A DNA stretch of 64,000 nucleotides from Paramecium octaurelia (Eukaryota > Ciliophora > Oligohymenophorea > Peniculida > Parameciidae): assembly GCA_905182995.1 (NCBI GenBank), contig CAJJDP010000079.1, forward strand, positions 199,893 to 263,892, written 5' to 3'. Shown here in pieces: positions 61,369 through 64,000 of the stretch. The translations under genes were made by a program, and so were the position numbers. The first letter of the stretch is position 1; every line of letters starts with the position of its first letter. Below the pieces are notes generated by a model that was given only the letters and a program-made list of their open reading frames with translations, made no database searches and had not been told where the DNA came from.

Positions 61369-64000
61369 TCATTCTAATAATTGGTAGTATTATCTAAGAA
61401 TATTTACAAGTACATGATTCAATTCATGTGGAGACTACAATATATAAAATAATTTACTTTAATTATAATATAGTATCTGAATGGGAAATCCTCTAAATAG
61501 TTTCTTATTTCAATCTTTTATTTTTCATTAACTGTTACGTAATGAGTGGATTTGATATTTGTTATTGATTAATCTAAATTAGATCAATTTTATACCTTCT
61601 CTATCCAGGATTATAAATACATAAAATATTTAGAGTTCTTCTGCTTCTCTCACTAAAGGTCTCACCATCTTCTTGTTGAATTTACCATCTGACATAATAA
61701 AGCAAATTTATTATGCATTAGAAACTCTGATGTTTTTGAATTTATCAATTGATTCTCTCATAAACCTCATTAAAGATAATTCACTGCTCTATTTTGATTC
61801 AAATTCAAAATTAAATTAACCTAAGATGAATGGACAATCTAATTAAGTAAAAGGTTTATTAAAATCATGTAACAACCTCATTCCTTCATGAATACTGGCT
61901 ATTCCTATTTAGCCTGCTTCCATTTTAGATAAAGCTAATGATAATGATGTCAAAGATTAAAGAGACAAATATCCAACTTAATTTTCACTCATGCTTAATG
62001 AATCATCTAAAGCTAAGAGTATTTAGAAGGTCCTTTTTTATGGTTATGTTCTCCTTAACCATATTTTATCCTTTCTATAATTACTTGCTATATATGGTAT
62101 AATTTTCTTCATATTTAATCGTTTTCCTGTTTTATAATCTCCTTTTAGAGCAGAAACCTAAGTGGCTATTAAAATAGACTTAAGTTCTTCACAGAGATGT
62201 ATTGAACTTTCAAGAACTTCTTATTACAATTTAGGCCACATTTCTAATCCCTTCTAAAGATTAATGTCAGCATTTAAATCATATCCCAATCGAAAATATT
62301 ACTTGATGTATTCTTCTATTGGGATATCACTCAAAATTTTATTCTCAATTTCAATAGGTTGTGGTATGATGAATTCTTTATTACTCTAATTAATATTTTC
62401 ATTTTCTTTATTTTCATTTTCTTAATCTTTCTTTTCTTCTTTTTCTTCATCCATGTTTTTGCCCTACCCCTTTTCTTTGTTTTCTTCTCCCTCTCTTTTC
62501 ATTTCTTAAGCTTCGTTTTACTAAAATTTAGTTGGTAAATTTGTTGTGTTCTCTCTCTTATGTTGGATTTAATCTTTAGATACTTTGTAGTCATTATCCT
62601 GAAGTGCTTCTTCATTGTCAACATCTTCTTATTCACTATCATGAACATTGAGATCCTTTTTGAAATTATCCATATCTTCTTTTGTTAAATGTTGTTCCAT
62701 TGCATCAAATAACTTTTTGATCATCTCTAATTTAGAATCACCTCCATCATCTCCTTACTCTCTTTACTTTTTGTTCTTATTATCTTATTCTTTATCTTTT
62801 TTCTCCTTATCATCTTTATCTTAGGTTCCTTCTTCACCTTATTATCCCTAGTCTTATGCTTATTCATTTAATTAATTTTCAATATCTTATTAATTTTTAA
62901 ATAGTTAATTTTAATTTTGATCTTATTCTTATTCTATATTATCCATATCCTATTTCTCCAATTCTTCTGCCTATTTTTACATAATATCTTCATCTATATC
63001 TTATTTCTCAGCCTCCTGATCCATATTTGGTTCATCAAATTTAACTTCCTCTTCTATTGGCATTTCCTCTGGATTAGGATTTTCTTCTTCATTCATACTT
63101 ATATTTTCTTGATCTTAATTTTATGATTAGTTATTATCTAATTCTTCTACATCCTCTTCATCCATAGATTCCAATTACTCTCCTCCTTTTCCTGCATAAT
63201 CTTTAAGATCTTCTCCTGATTCTTCAATTGATTCATCATTTTCTTCATCTCCATCTTGTTCCTCTTCTTCCATCTAACTATCTATATCATGACTTTCTTC
63301 ATTTAAATCTTTCATATTTCTCTTTTAGTTATTTTATTTTTGCTCTCTTTCTTCTTTAGCTTGTATTTTTTTATCATCCTTTTCTTAATCAGCATTAAAT
63401 TCAATGTCTGATTTCTTTCTGTTTGATTTAGATTCATCTTCGTTTTCTTCTTCTTCTTCGCTTCCCTAATATTATTTCATATCTTCATTGTCTTCATTTA
63501 CAGATGAGAATCCTTCATCCATTGAATTCTTTTCCTATTCTTCTTCTTATTCTTCATTTTCTTCATCTTTACTTTATTCTTAATTTTATCCATCAAAATC
63601 ATTTTTCATATCAAAAGCATCCTCTTTTTTATCCTTTTCTTTCTCTTATTCCTATTCTTCTTCTTCAGGCTATTATTACTATTATTATTTTTGTTCTCCC
63701 AATAATTATTCCTCATATTCAATTTCTTTAGTAACATTTTGCTCTCCCTTTCCTTCTCCAATTCCTGTTCCTGCCTAAAAGTTTTCTGGATTATCTTCTC
63801 CATTTTCATCTTAATCATCATCTTTTTAACAAAATCCTTTAACAATGATATTACATAGAATACTGGTCATAAAATATAAAAACTTACAACTATACTCTAA
63901 ATTTTTGATTACCAAATTTAATTTAGATTAATCTATTCCATGCTTATTAAATGAATTTAATATTTTAATTTCGCCTGCCAATAGATTTTCTTCTTATTCA
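61369..64000 (-). CDS. MDN1: Midasin (Rea1/MDN1), C-terminal part
   Basis: The frame is open from the right edge to TGA 61371-61369, with introns at 61435-61457 and 61574-61595. The N-terminal AAA ring lies outside the window. What is seen: the end of the helical linker, a very long Asp/Glu/Gln-rich region (~62,380-63,840), then the MIDAS/VWA domain. That domain starts IPYIASNYRKDKIWLRRT, followed by LALDDSLSMSEN, which is the metal-binding DxSxS motif, then GQFNFEF and CFIMSDGKF. The end DFPFRYYIIIK matches the conserved midasin C-terminus. Midasin strips assembly factors from pre-60S ribosomes in the nucleus. A weak extra intron near 63,870 is possible. Confidence 0.93.

Overview
The window reads as macronuclear DNA of a ciliate of the Paramecium type, most like P. 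tetraurelia. It is very AT-rich. Genes read through only if TAA and TAG are glutamine and TGA is the sole stop. Nearly all introns are 21-32 nt with GTA...AG ends. Genes lie tens of bases apart. Models below use that code and splice out those tiny introns; for intact genes the spliced length is a multiple of three. Under the standard code almost every gene here is invisible or shattered, so the usual ORFs are mostly shadows.

Layout. 1-2.7 kb: a partial CDS, ribosomal protein eL30 (-), a double CAP-domain protein (+) and a U6 snRNA gene. 3.4-12 kb: NC2beta-like histone-fold protein, AP sigma adaptin (-), PKA-like kinase, trichocyst matrix protein (-), cytosolic carboxypeptidase and a PX-WD40 protein. 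12-18.6 kb: an unknown protein, a decayed CDK, a Dbf4-type zinc-finger protein (-), a B-box coiled-coil protein (-) and a CDKL kinase whose start lies 7 bp from the B-box start. 18.8-23.7 kb: a Vps8-like CORVET subunit and a small MGCGSS protein. 23.7-26.5 kb: a cyclophilin-like gene present twice. 26.5-30.2 kb: kinase relics and a TKL kinase gene with a giant polyQ tract. 31-39 kb: two leucine-rich-repeat genes, the second containing another perfect duplication. 39-48 kb: lipocalin, an unknown protein, a 1488-aa coiled-coil protein, a small membrane protein and a VDAC-like porin. 48-58.6 kb: a 1885-codon TPR protein (Ski3/TTC37-like), a PH-START-ORD lipid-transfer protein and an arrestin-like gene. 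59.4-64 kb: an alveolin, a nucleolar DUF2423/LLPH-like protein and the acidic linker plus VWA end of midasin, which runs off the right edge.

This is ordinary chromosomal housekeeping, ciliary, cortical and membrane-traffic content. No mobile element, CRISPR array or clear novel system was found. The strongest unusual signals are: two perfect ~1.39-kb tandem duplications, each split by a single N, probably unmerged contig overlaps (one fakes an in-frame 465-residue protein repeat); about 128 pure CAATAA hexamers encoding polyQ; a PH-START-ORD fusion; divergent genes whose start codons are 7-25 bp apart; and a layer of decaying paralogues, as expected after whole-genome duplication.
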